DNA from: Peptococcaceae bacterium BRH_c23
GTDB taxonomy: Bacteria > Bacillota_B > Desulfitobacteriia > Desulfitobacteriales > Desulfitobacteriaceae
Length of the DNA: 32,840 bases
Reading direction: 5' to 3'
NCBI GenBank assembly: GCA_000961805.1
Contig: LADV01000258.1
Location: 1 to 32,840, forward strand
Shown here: piece by piece, positions 15,772-24,155 of the stretch
Position numbering within the stretch: position 1 is the stretch's first letter
How the letters are laid out: every line of letters begins with the position of its first letter
Program-made: the position numbers and the translations under genes
Notes under the pieces: model-generated
The model's database searches: none
What the model saw: the letters and a program-made list of their open reading frames with translations, nothing else
What the model was told of the DNA's origin: nothing

Positions 15772-17502
15772 ATGAAAACATTAATGACAGGTAATGATGC
15801 AATTGCTCGGGGTGTCTACGAATATGGTATCAGCGTTGCTGCAGCCTATCCTGGCACACCAAGCACAGAAATCCTCGAAAATATTGTTAAATACCCAGAA
15901 GTTTATTGTCAGTGGTCGCCTAATGAAAAGGTAGCCATGGAAGTAGGCATTGGCGCAGCTATTGCAGGTGCTCGTGCCATTGTTACCATGAAAATGGTAG
16001 GTGTCAATGTAGCTGCCGATCCACTTTTCACTGTAGCTTATACCGGCACGCGAGCTGGCTTAGTCTTAATATCAGCCGATGATCCAGGAATGCACTCTTC
16101 ACAAAATGAACAGGACAATAGGCTATACGCGGCTTTTGCCAAGATACCTCTGTTAGAACCCTCGAACTCCCAAGAGGCTAAAGACATGGTTGGCTTGGCT
16201 ATGGAAATTTCTGAAGCCTTTGATACCCCAGTCATGTTACGAATCACAACTCGGATAGCACATTCCCAAAGTTTAGTAGAACTTAAGGAGCCGATGGAAC
16301 GAGTTGTCAAACCTTATGAGAAGGACCCGCGCAAGTACGTTATGCTACCTGGACACGGGCGGGCTCGCCGCTTAATCGTTGAAGAGCGAATGCAGAAACT
16401 AGCCACCTATTCGGAAACTGTGGCAGTCAACTATATGGAGATGAAGGATCCGACCGTCGGTGTCATCACCTCTGGCATCTCCTATCAATATGTCAAAGAG
16501 GCCCTGCCTCAGGCTTCCATCCTCAAATTAGGTCTAACCAATCCTTTGCCTTCAGGCTTAATTAAAGAATTCGCAGCCAAAGTCAACAAGCTCTATGTCA
16601 TTGAAGAATTAGAGCCCTATCTGGAAAAAGAAATTCGTCTTTTAGGCATCGATGTCATTGGCAAGGAACTTTTCCCGCCTTATGGAGAACTCACCGTTCG
16701 AATGATTTCGGAAAAGGTTACGGGCCAAAATGGAATACCCCTCGCCAAACCCTTTGACTCCCCATTTAGACCCCCGGTCATGTGCCCAGGCTGCCCACAT
16801 CGCGGAATGTTCTACACCTTTAAGCAACTCAAACTTGTTGTTTCTGGCGATATTGGCTGTTATACCCTGGGAACCATGGCTCCCCTCGAGGCCATGGATA
16901 CTTGTATCTGCATGGGTGCCTCGATATCTGGAGCTTTAGGAATGGAGAAAGCTCATCCAGAAATGGCGGAAAAGATGGTTGCTGTCATCGGAGATTCCAC
17001 CTTCCTCCATTCAGGTGTTACTGGTCTGATGGATGTGGTTTATAATGGGGGACACACGACCACCGTAATTCTGGATAATTCCATTACAGCCATGACAGGC
17101 CACCAAGAAAACCCGTCTACAGGCAAGACTCTCATGGGGCAACCAGCTCCTCAAGTCGACTTTGTTGCCTTGTGCAAGGCTTTGGGCGTAAAACGGGTTA
17201 CCGAAGTTGATCCCTTTGACCTAGCAAACGTTAAAGAAGTTATCAAGACCGAAATAGCAGCCCCTGAACCCTCGGTGATTATTGCCAGACGGCCTTGTGC
17301 ACTGATTATCAAAAATACGGAAAAACCTCTTCAAGTCCAAGACTGCACAGGCTGCAAAATGTGCTTGAAACTTGGTTGCCCAGCGCTCTCCTTTGACGAA
17401 GAAAACAAGACAGCCCTAGTAGACCAAGCCCTATGCACAGGGTGTGGCCTATGTATAAACGTCTGTAAATTTGATGCCTTGAGAAAGGCTGGTGATGCTT
17501 AA
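15772..17502 (+). CDS. iorA: Indolepyruvate:ferredoxin oxidoreductase alpha subunit (copy 2)
   Basis: 576 residues, ATG after AGGGGGGGA. It has the same architecture as copy 1: AYPGTPSTEILE, NEKVAM with a single following helix (no duplication), GDIGCYTLG, GDSTFLHSG with LDNSITAMTGHQ for TPP/Mg binding, and two [4Fe-4S] motifs, CTGCKMCLKLGCP and CTGCGLCINVCK. It oxidatively decarboxylates aryl- or branched 2-oxo acids with ferredoxin as acceptor, in the cytoplasm. Its stop TAA shares a base with the ATG of iorB2. It forms a simple two-gene operon with no leu-like or paaK genes, so the two IOR enzymes probably differ in substrate or direction. Confidence 0.95.
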   Translation: MKTLMTGNDAIARGVYEYGISVAAAYPGTPSTEILENIVKYPEVYCQWSPNEKVAMEVGIGAAIAGARAIVTMKMVGVNVAADPLFTVAYTGTRAGLVLISADDPGMHSSQNEQDNRLYAAFAKIPLLEPSNSQEAKDMVGLAMEISEAFDTPVMLRITTRIAHSQSLVELKEPMERVVKPYEKDPRKYVMLPGHGRARRLIVEERMQKLATYSETVAVNYMEMKDPTVGVITSGISYQYVKEALPQASILKLGLTNPLPSGLIKEFAAKVNKLYVIEELEPYLEKEIRLLGIDVIGKELFPPYGELTVRMISEKVTGQNGIPLAKPFDSPFRPPVMCPGCPHRGMFYTFKQLKLVVSGDIGCYTLGTMAPLEAMDTCICMGASISGALGMEKAHPEMAEKMVAVIGDSTFLHSGVTGLMDVVYNGGHTTTVILDNSITAMTGHQENPSTGKTLMGQPAPQVDFVALCKALGVKRVTEVDPFDLANVKEVIKTEIAAPEPSVIIARRPCALIIKNTEKPLQVQDCTGCKMCLKLGCPALSFDEENKTALVDQALCTGCGLCINVCKFDALRKAGDA

Positions 17503-18083
17503 TGTCTAAGATAATTAATGTTTTACTCGTCGGAGTAGGAGGACAAGGGACTATTCTAGCCTCCAAAATTTTAACCCATGTCGCACTAGCCGAAGGTTAC
17601 CAGGTTAAAATGTCTGAGATCCACGGTATGGCCCAACGAGGTGGATCAGTAGTTACTCAAGTTCGCATGGGGGAAGACGTTTACTCTCCGGTTATTGAAC
17701 CAGGAGAAGCCGACTTTTTGATCGCCTTTGAACAATTGGAAGCCTATCGTTGGTCTCACTACTTGAAAAAAGATGGGGTCTTAATTGTTAACACTCAAAA
17801 GATAGTACCTTTACCTGTACTCATCGGATCTGCAACTTATCCAGAGACTATCCTTGTCGATCTCAAAGGTCGAGTTGAGCGTTTTGTCGAATTGGACGGA
17901 CTAAAACTAGCTTCCGACGCTGGCAATGCCAAAGCCACAAATGTTGTGTTAATGGGTGTCCTCTCTCAGTATATGGATTTCCCAGAGGATGCCTGGCAAA
18001 GTGCCCTTGTAGAAAAAATCCCAGCCAAGCTGCTGGAATTGAATAAAAGAGCCTTTGCTTCTGGGGTTGCCCTAGTAAAGTAA
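17502..18083 (+). CDS. iorB: Indolepyruvate:ferredoxin oxidoreductase beta subunit (copy 2)
   Basis: 193 residues; start codon overlaps the iorA2 stop by one base (TAATG), typical of translational coupling. NVLLVGVGGQGTILASK and EIHGMAQRGGSVVTQVRMG are the IorB signatures. It forms the heterodimer partner of copy 2 IorA. It is followed by a clear terminator, so the operon ends here. Confidence 0.95.
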   Translation: MSKIINVLLVGVGGQGTILASKILTHVALAEGYQVKMSEIHGMAQRGGSVVTQVRMGEDVYSPVIEPGEADFLIAFEQLEAYRWSHYLKKDGVLIVNTQKIVPLPVLIGSATYPETILVDLKGRVERFVELDGLKLASDAGNAKATNVVLMGVLSQYMDFPEDAWQSALVEKIPAKLLELNKRAFASGVALVK

Positions 18084-18140
18084 TTCGTAACTTATTTGAC
18101 ATCTCAATTTCCGACATACTATTTTAAAGTTATACTAAAT

Positions 18141-18176
18141 AAGGTCGTTGCGTACTTTTGCGCGACGACCTTTTGC
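18141..18176 (+). terminator. Terminator of the iorAB copy 2 operon
   Basis: AAGGTCGTTGCG pairs with CGCGACGACCTT (one mismatch) around a short loop, followed by TTGCTT. It lies about 60 bases after the iorB2 stop. Confidence 0.85.
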
Positions 18177-18189
18177 TTGGAATATGGTA

Positions 18190-18218
18190 TTGTTCTAGTA
18201 ATAGCCAGGGTATATAAT
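18190..18218 (+). promoter_or_regulatory. Sigma-A promoter for the DUF294 protein gene
   Basis: TTGTTC (18190-18195), a 17-base spacer, then perfect TATAAT (18213-18218), 46 bases before the GTG start. Confidence 0.7.
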
Positions 18219-18263
18219 AATAATATTAAATAACTGATTATTCTGAATTAGGGAGGCTGGCAA

Positions 18264-20165
18264 GTGATTTATCCATCACTCGATTTTCCACCCTTTAATA
18301 CTTTATCTGACGAGGTTATAGCGGATTTAATGCCAAAGCTCATTCTCAAAACCTATGCTAAAGATACCTTCATCTTTACTAAAGGCCAACCATCGATCGG
18401 CTTTTTGCTAATTATTATAGCCGGTACCGCAGGAATAATTGCAGAAGGTGATAACCCTAGCTCCAATGTGCTATCCTTACGCTACGCAGGAGATCTTTTT
18501 GGAGAATCTATATTGACTGGTAAAACTTACCCTGCATCTGTAAAGGCTGTAGAAGAATTGACGTGCTATTTATTGAAAAAGGAGATCTTCGAGGATTTAC
18601 TTCAAACCCAGAACAACTTTGCTGGTTTTTTCAGTAATATTTTAACTCAACGTCTTCGAGATATGTACGACCAAATGGTCCAAGAGCAACCGTTTGACTC
18701 TTACGGACATAGCTCTGAACCCTTTAAACATCGACTTAAAGATATTATGTCAACACCAGTTATGACTTGTTCCCCTTCAACACCGATCAGTCAAGTTGCT
18801 AGAATTTTTTCGCAGCAACATATTAGCACTATCGTAATTATAGGGACAACCGGGAAACTTTTGGGCTTAGTCAGTGAAAGAGATTTAATTAATAAAGTCC
18901 TAGCTTTAGATTGTAATCCTGCCATTGTATTTGCCTCAGACATTATGGATAAGACTCCCCCCACCTTACCACCCGATGCATTTTTTTATGAGGCGTTATT
19001 AACGATGATTAAGCGCCATGACAAGTATATCTTAATAGCCGAAAATGGATTTCCTCTTGGGGTTATCACAATGGGAGACCTTACGCGGTTGCGAAAAACC
19101 AGTACTCTGAGCATTGTCAGCAGAATTGAATCAGCTAAAACCACTACCGAACTTAGTCATGCTGCTAAACTTATCCAGAAGGTTACTGTTAATATGGTGT
19201 CGGATAAGGCTTCTGCTAATGAGATCTGCGAGGTTGTTTCAGAACTCAATGACCTTATTACCCGTCGCCTCTTAGTTTTAGCCGAAGAAGCGCTAGAAAA
19301 ATGCGGTTTAGGCTTACCCCCACTTGATTACTGCTGGTTAACCTTGGGAAGCGGTGGGCGCAAAGAACAGACTCTCTCTTCTGATCAAGACAACGCCCTT
19401 ATCTATGCCGAACCACCACTAGATCAAGAACAAGCAATCAAAGAGTATTTCCTCACTTTAGCGAATTTTGTCGTTAATGGACTTGAAGAAGCTGGCTTTC
19501 CCAAGTGCCAACATAACATCATGGCCAGTAACCCAGATTGGTGTCAATCTCTACAGGCTTGGAAAACTTCTGGTGACAGTTGGATTTTCACACCTACGGA
19601 GGATTCCTTTCGGAAATTTACAATTTTCTTGGATTTCCGAGCGGTTTATGGACAGGAAAAACTGGCCCAAGAATTACGGGATTTCGCCCATCGTCTTTTC
19701 CGCTTAGCCCCCTCGATTCTTCACCATATGGCTAAAGATGATCTTCAAACCAGAGTACCATTAGGGCTCTTCAAGCAAATTATTTTAGACAAAAAGCAAG
19801 GACATAAGGATGAGGTCGATATCAAGGGTTCCGCCTGTGTTCATATTGTTGACTGCATACGTATTTTTGCAATGCGTGAAGGCATTCTTGATACCTCAAC
19901 TCTGGCTAGATTAAATAAACTCGTCTCACTCGAGGCAATATCTGCCGATGATGCTGAGTATTATGAAGCTGCTTACCTTTCTCTAATGATGTTTCGGATC
20001 CGGGGAAACTTGCAGAAGTTGAGTCAAGGACTTGTTCCAGATAACTACCTTAAACCAAGTGACCTAAGCAAAAGACAACGCACAGTACTACGCGAGAGTC
20101 TTATCGCGATAGACCGCTTGCAGACATTTACCGGTTCTAGCTTTAGGGTGGAAGGCTATCTGTAA
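18264..20165 (+). CDS. cNMP-binding/CBS/DUF294 nucleotidyltransferase-like signalling protein
   Basis: 633 residues, GTG start with GGGAGG 7 bases upstream. Order: a cyclic-nucleotide-binding-type beta barrel (about 10-130), a CBS pair (about 155-280, DIMSTPVMTCSPSTPISQVAR-like start), a DUF294 putative nucleotidyltransferase (about 310-450) with LGSGGRKEQTLSSDQD carrying the GS...D.D motif, and the DUF294 C-terminal helical domain (to about 625). It resembles the sensory half of GlnD. In many bacteria this architecture is encoded beside a DnaQ-like exonuclease and near sodium:solute symporters and acyl-CoA synthetases, as here. The substrate and signal are unknown. Cytoplasmic; no membrane segments seen. 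Confidence 0.9.
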   Translation: MIYPSLDFPPFNTLSDEVIADLMPKLILKTYAKDTFIFTKGQPSIGFLLIIIAGTAGIIAEGDNPSSNVLSLRYAGDLFGESILTGKTYPASVKAVEELTCYLLKKEIFEDLLQTQNNFAGFFSNILTQRLRDMYDQMVQEQPFDSYGHSSEPFKHRLKDIMSTPVMTCSPSTPISQVARIFSQQHISTIVIIGTTGKLLGLVSERDLINKVLALDCNPAIVFASDIMDKTPPTLPPDAFFYEALLTMIKRHDKYILIAENGFPLGVITMGDLTRLRKTSTLSIVSRIESAKTTTELSHAAKLIQKVTVNMVSDKASANEICEVVSELNDLITRRLLVLAEEALEKCGLGLPPLDYCWLTLGSGGRKEQTLSSDQDNALIYAEPPLDQEQAIKEYFLTLANFVVNGLEEAGFPKCQHNIMASNPDWCQSLQAWKTSGDSWIFTPTEDSFRKFTIFLDFRAVYGQEKLAQELRDFAHRLFRLAPSILHHMAKDDLQTRVPLGLFKQIILDKKQGHKDEVDIKGSACVHIVDCIRIFAMREGILDTSTLARLNKLVSLEAISADDAEYYEAAYLSLMMFRIRGNLQKLSQGLVPDNYLKPSDLSKRQRTVLRESLIAIDRLQTFTGSSFRVEGYL

Positions 20166-20352
20166 TATCGATGCTCGAAGCACGATGCACGAAACACTTA
20201 TCACCTTCGAGCTTCAAACTACAGCTTCTGAAGTAGCCCGAATTGCTGATTTTGATTTTTAGCTTCTGACATCCGACTACTGGATTCTGACCTCTAGCCT
20301 CTAATCTCTGGCATCTGTCTTCTGGTCTCTGTTTTCAGGCATCTGGTATCTA
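20166..20352. repeat. Low-complexity intergenic repeat (CTTCTGAC/CTCTGG type)
   Basis: The region between the DUF294 gene and the exonuclease carries an 8-bp inverted repeat (GCTCGAAG 20173-20180, CTTCGAGC 20205-20212) around CGATGCACGAA. A run of degenerate CTTCTGAC, CTCTAGC and CATCTGG units follows. The same two components recur in 23088-23240. No ORF is supported. Confidence 0.65.
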
Positions 20353-20371
20353 ATTTAGGAGGAAATGTATC

Positions 20372-21082
20372 TTGTTTACAATTTTGCTTAAACTAGTTAA
20401 AAAGAGCCCCATGGACCCCTATCTACTCAGCTCACCGGGATTAAACAGCTTGCATGATAAGGTTACCATCTTAAGACACCAAACTTGGCCGGAATATCGC
20501 TTAGATAGTAGTCGGTTCGTAGTTTTCGATACCGAAACAACCGGTTTTTGTTATAATAAAAAGGACGAGATCATCTCCGTAGGTGCCGTAGCCATTGAAA
20601 ACGGCCTAATCACCGAATCTTGTTTCTCAGAATTTGTTAACCCCAATCGCTCTATTCCGACAATTGCTACAGAGATTACTGGAATTACCGATGAAATGGT
20701 TGCTGATAGCTCAGATGTCTTAACTGTATTAGACAAATTTTTAGAATTCAAAGGGCTTTCCCCCTTAATCGCTCATACTGCGTCTTTTGATTTAAACTTT
20801 ATTAATATAAAACTTCGTAGATATTGTGGTCATAGGCTTAATACACCCACTATCGACACTCTTCTACTGGCAAAATTACTTTTTCCTAGCGAGGAAAACC
20901 TTCGTTCTCTGGATTCTTTAGCTAAATATTACAATATTGACCCTATAGGAAGGCACACTGCCCTTGGGGATGCCCTTATTACCGCCCAAATTTACACAAA
21001 AATGCTGGACAGTTTATACAAGTTGGGAATAGAGACTACTTATCAGCTGGCCAATCATCTAATGTTTAAACATTTAATCTAA
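20372..21082 (+). CDS. DnaQ-like 3'-5' exonuclease (DEDDh)
   Basis: 236 residues from TTG at 20372, 9 bases after AGGAGG; the ATG at 20365 is out of frame. The exonuclease core starts near residue 48 with VVFDTETTGF (Exo I, Asp and Glu), then IAHTASFDLNF (Exo II) and GRHTALGDALITA (Exo III, His and Asp), giving the complete DEDDh set. It hydrolyses DNA or RNA 3' ends in the cytoplasm. The 45-residue N-terminal extension has no clear motif. It is paired with the DUF294 protein, as in other genomes, where the exonuclease's role in that pairing is unclear. It is not a full polymerase III subunit. Confidence 0.9.
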   Translation: MFTILLKLVKKSPMDPYLLSSPGLNSLHDKVTILRHQTWPEYRLDSSRFVVFDTETTGFCYNKKDEIISVGAVAIENGLITESCFSEFVNPNRSIPTIATEITGITDEMVADSSDVLTVLDKFLEFKGLSPLIAHTASFDLNFINIKLRRYCGHRLNTPTIDTLLLAKLLFPSEENLRSLDSLAKYYNIDPIGRHTALGDALITAQIYTKMLDSLYKLGIETTYQLANHLMFKHLI

Positions 21083-21116
21083 GAAAATAGTAAATAGTTT
21101 AAGAACCACGATAATT

Positions 21117-21146
21117 AAGAGCCTTCAACTTTGAAGGCTCTTTTAA
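21117..21146. terminator. Bidirectional terminator between exonuclease and acyl-CoA dehydrogenase
   Basis: AAGAGCCTTCAA and TTGAAGGCTCTT form a perfect 12-bp stem with a 2-base loop, with T-rich sequence on the plus side and A/T-rich flanks on the other. It serves the exonuclease gene (+) and probably the acyl-CoA dehydrogenase (-). Confidence 0.85.
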
Positions 21147-21181
21147 TTGATCAAAATTCTTAATTTTATCCACGTTCAAGG

Positions 21182-21203
21182 CACCCACTTAGATTAGTGG
21201 GTG
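21182..21203 (-). terminator. Hairpin after the acyl-CoA dehydrogenase gene
   Basis: CACCCACT and AGTGGGTG form a perfect 8-bp stem with a 6-base loop, 24 bases past the dehydrogenase stop. There is no strong T-run, so it may be a 3' stabiliser or work with the hairpin at 21117. Confidence 0.45.
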
Positions 21204-21226
21204 TTGCTTATTCACTCTAATCATAA

Positions 21227-22978
21227 TCAGACAACATACTTACCCTCTGCAATGACTGCAGCGGCAATCTCTTGTCTTAAGGCAATAACATTCCGCGGAG
21301 TATAAACCACTAATTTCTTAAGGTCTAAAACTAACGCCTCAAGAGTTTCAGCATCTGCTAGAGCGGATAAGCTTTCCTTAGCAATAAGCTCTAACTTGCC
21401 GATTTGAGAATATATGAAAGCATCAGTCAGATCGTTTTTAAGCTTAACTCCAGCTTCACCATGCTTAGCTAGGGCTTTCTGTGCTCTTAACCAAACACTT
21501 TCCATAGCAAAGGCTCCCATCGCCAAGTCAGCCAGTCGGCCTAAAATCTCTTGCTGCTTGAGCAGGGTATCTCCATACTTATCGAGTCCCGCTCCAAAAA
21601 TGTAAAGAAAGATATCTTTAGCCGCCTGGACCAGATCTCTTGTTCCCTCTCGAGTTATTATACCAGAGTTGAGTTGTTCCTTTAGCTTCTCTAAGGCTTG
21701 TTTAAGATCTAAATCCCCTTTAGCTACCCGACGCAAGATTGTCGTCGGGATCAAAATACGATTAATTTCATTCGTTCCTTCAAAAATCCGATAAATGCGG
21801 GCATCTCTATACAGTCTTTCAATCGGATATTCCGAGATATAGCCATACCCGCCGTGAATTTGCACGCCTTCATCAACAACGTAGGCTAAGGCTTCTGTGG
21901 CAAACACTTTGTTCATGGAGCATTCTAAGGCATATTCTTCAATCCCTTTGGCAGCTAATTGCCCTCCATCTGCACCAGAAATGTCCATACTATGTAAAAT
22001 GTTTTCCAATAAACCTCCAGTCCGATAAACCATGCTTTCTATCGCATAAGTCCTGATCGCCATTTCGGCTAATTTCTCTTTAATCAGTCCGAAGTTGGCG
22101 ATCGGGGTTTTAAACTGTTGGCGTTCGTTAGCATAAGTTGTTGACAGTTCCAAAGCGAACTTAGCATGGCCCACGGAGTTTGCCGCCAGCTTTTGACGAC
22201 CCATATTTAAAACATTAAAGGCCACGACATGCCCTCGTCCAATTTCGAACAAGAGGTTTCCCACTGGCACTTTGACATCTTCAAAGACTACAGCCCGGGT
22301 AGAGGAGCCTTTGATCCCCATTTTCTTTTCTTCAGCGCCAGTAGACAGCCCGTCTGAGTTGCCATCAACGATAAAAGCGGTAAATTTTTCTCCGTCGATT
22401 TTGGCATAGACAATAAAGACATCCGCCATTCCAGCAGTGGTGATAAACTGTTTGCTGCCGTTCAAGATATAAAATTGGCCATCAGCACTGAGTACGGCTT
22501 TCGTTTTAGCTGCTAAGGCATCTGAGCCAGCTCCTGGTTCTGTCAATGCATAAGCACCGATTTTTTCACCGCTAGCAAGGCCCGGCAAATATTTTTTCTT
22601 TTGCTCAGCATTACCAAAAAAGACGATCGGTAGACTGCCTATCCCAGTTTGGCCACCTTGGGTCATGGCAAACGAACCCGAGCGACCAAATCCTTCAGCA
22701 ATCAGAGTTGAACTGATTTTGTCTAGGTCCATACCTTCATATTCCTCTGGGATATCTGCGCTCAAAAGACCTAGTTCCCCAGCAGCTTCCAAAAGTTCAC
22801 GAATTAGACCTTCCTTTTTTGCCTCTAGATCATCCATGCTAGCTAAAACTCTGTCTGTGACAAAGTCGTTGACCATTTTGGCTATCATTCTGTGTTCTTC
22901 GGTAAAATCTTCAGGGGTAAAAATATCTTGAGGATCCGTAGGGCTAAGTAAAAAACTTCCCCCTTTAGGTAAATTCAT
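21227..22978 (-). CDS. Acyl-CoA dehydrogenase (FadE/YusJ-like, long form)
   Basis: 583 residues from ATG 22976-22978, preceded by GAGGTG at good spacing; an upstream ATG at 23002 lacks a ribosome site. This FAD enzyme oxidises acyl-CoA to trans-2-enoyl-CoA, passing electrons to ETF. Visible are YALTEPGAGSDA, KQFITTAGMADVF, the C-terminal QIHGGYGYISEYP and YRDARIYRIFEGTNEINR. In the family the catalytic base is a Glu shortly before or within this region. The extra about 190 C-terminal residues are typical of the long (about 590-residue) Firmicutes FadE-type enzymes. It is the last gene of the beta-oxidation cluster, separated from enoyl-CoA hydratase by a 266-base gap with a hairpin. ETF genes are not in the window. 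Confidence 0.93.
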   Translation of the reverse strand: MNLPKGGSFLLSPTDPQDIFTPEDFTEEHRMIAKMVNDFVTDRVLASMDDLEAKKEGLIRELLEAAGELGLLSADIPEEYEGMDLDKISSTLIAEGFGRSGSFAMTQGGQTGIGSLPIVFFGNAEQKKKYLPGLASGEKIGAYALTEPGAGSDALAAKTKAVLSADGQFYILNGSKQFITTAGMADVFIVYAKIDGEKFTAFIVDGNSDGLSTGAEEKKMGIKGSSTRAVVFEDVKVPVGNLLFEIGRGHVVAFNVLNMGRQKLAANSVGHAKFALELSTTYANERQQFKTPIANFGLIKEKLAEMAIRTYAIESMVYRTGGLLENILHSMDISGADGGQLAAKGIEEYALECSMNKVFATEALAYVVDEGVQIHGGYGYISEYPIERLYRDARIYRIFEGTNEINRILIPTTILRRVAKGDLDLKQALEKLKEQLNSGIITREGTRDLVQAAKDIFLYIFGAGLDKYGDTLLKQQEILGRLADLAMGAFAMESVWLRAQKALAKHGEAGVKLKNDLTDAFIYSQIGKLELIAKESLSALADAETLEALVLDLKKLVVYTPRNVIALRQEIAAAVIAEGKYVV

Positions 22979-23056
22979 GATTTTCACCTCGCTTGTGTTC
23001 ATTAAACGCCGAAATGTACTGCATACAACTGAAAGTTATACTTTCTGCCTAGTAAA

Positions 23057-23095
23057 AAGACGGGAAATCTCAAAAAACAGAGACGTCCCCGTCTT
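23057..23095 (-). terminator. Hairpin with T-run between enoyl-CoA hydratase and acyl-CoA dehydrogenase
   Basis: On the minus strand AAGACGGG (complement of 23088-23095) pairs with CCCGTCTT (complement of 23057-23064), with an inner TCTC/GAGA arm, followed by five T residues. It looks like an intrinsic terminator or attenuator, and the sequence also resembles dispersed REP-type hairpins. Confidence 0.55.
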
Positions 23096-23240
23096 CGATG
23101 CGCGATGCACGAACTTTGTCACTCTATACTCGTAGTTAGAATTCAAAGGTGCGATATTTAACATTTGACGTTCATGCTTGATGTAAAACTGCCCACCTAA
23201 ATCTCTCGCTCTGATCTCTGGCTTCTGACCACTGACCTCT
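23088..23240. repeat. Second copy of the CGATGCACGAA / CTCTGG intergenic repeat
   Basis: CGATGCGCGATGCACGAA near 23096-23113 and CTCTGATCTCTGGCTTCTGACC near its right end match the two components of 20166-20352 in the same order and orientation. It fills most of the gap between the acyl-CoA dehydrogenase and enoyl-CoA hydratase genes. Confidence 0.55.
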
Positions 23241-23244
23241 GGAA

Positions 23245-24024
23245 TCATTTATCCGTATAATTAGGTTTGCGTTTTTCTACAAATGCAGACATGCCCTCTT
23301 TACGGTCATCACTGGCAAAGGTCAAAATGAAATTTTGAATTTCTAAGGTTAAGGCTGAAGTAAGATCGAGGTTCATCCCAATGTTAATCGAGGACTTCGC
23401 CATTTTCATAGCAACCGCAGGCTTTGAAGCAAGTTTTTTAGCAAGTTTTACTGCTTCTTCCATAAGAGAACTCAAGGGAACAACCTTATTGACTAAACCA
23501 ATATTTAGAGCAGTATTAGCATCTATGATTTCCCCAAGGAAAATCAGTTCTTTTGCTTTGGCGGTACCTATCAAGCGAGGTAAGCGCTGGGTACCTCCTG
23601 CTCCGGGAATGATACCAAGATTAATCTCGGGTTGACCAAACTTCGCAGTATCTGAAGCAATCCGAAAATCACAAGCAAGGGTTAGTTCTGTACCGCCGCC
23701 TAGACATAAACCGTTGATAGCAGCAATAACTGGTTTTCCAAGACTCTCAATTTTCGTTAAGGCAACAAAGGGATTTTGGCAGAAGGTATGACCTTCCACA
23801 GGAGTTAAATTGACCATTTCTGTAATGTCTGCACCCGCTGCCAGAGCTTTTTCTCCGGCACCAGTAATAATAACCGCTTTGACAGAAGGATCAGCTTGGA
23901 TGTCGTCTATGGCCTGAATCAACTCCTGAAACACTTGGCTACCCAAGGGATTCATGGGAGGCCTATTTAAGGTTATGGTCGCTATTCCATCTTCCTTCGT
24001 GAGAATAATTACTTCATATGCCAC
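23245..24024 (-). CDS. Enoyl-CoA hydratase/isomerase (crotonase family)
   Basis: 259 residues if started at GTG 24022-24024, 7 bases after AAGGGG. The ATG at 24030 is too close to that site, and the one at 24063 lies in a hairpin. The protein length then equals typical crotonases. It hydrates trans-2-enoyl-CoA to 3-hydroxyacyl-CoA. The oxyanion-hole motifs are present as AGEKALAAGADITEM and NGLCLGGGTELTLACDFRIAS-type sequence, followed by PEINLGIIPGAGGTQRL with the conserved Glu. Its neighbours upstream are 3-hydroxyacyl-CoA dehydrogenase and thiolase, making a beta-oxidation (or reverse, butyryl-forming) set. Confidence 0.93.
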   Translation of the reverse strand: MAYEVIILTKEDGIATITLNRPPMNPLGSQVFQELIQAIDDIQADPSVKAVIITGAGEKALAAGADITEMVNLTPVEGHTFCQNPFVALTKIESLGKPVIAAINGLCLGGGTELTLACDFRIASDTAKFGQPEINLGIIPGAGGTQRLPRLIGTAKAKELIFLGEIIDANTALNIGLVNKVVPLSSLMEEAVKLAKKLASKPAVAMKMAKSSINIGMNLDLTSALTLEIQNFILTFASDDRKEGMSAFVEKRKPNYTDK

Positions 24025-24042
24025 GGGCATACCCCTTTCTTC

Positions 24043-24070
24043 AAGAAGCTTGTCTATTGGCAAGCTTCTT
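24043..24070 (-). promoter_or_regulatory. Intercistronic hairpin before enoyl-CoA hydratase
   Basis: AAGAAGCTTG and CAAGCTTCTT form a perfect 10-bp stem with an 8-base loop, ending just upstream of the enoyl-CoA hydratase ribosome site. There is no T-run on the coding strand, so an mRNA processing or stability element is more likely than a terminator. Confidence 0.5.
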
Positions 24071-24155
24071 TTTAAGGCTAAGTCCGGATACTTCTCGACT
24101 TTGTTCGAAAACCAGCTGAGAGTTCCTTTATCGAACTAAAACTTGGCACTTGTGA

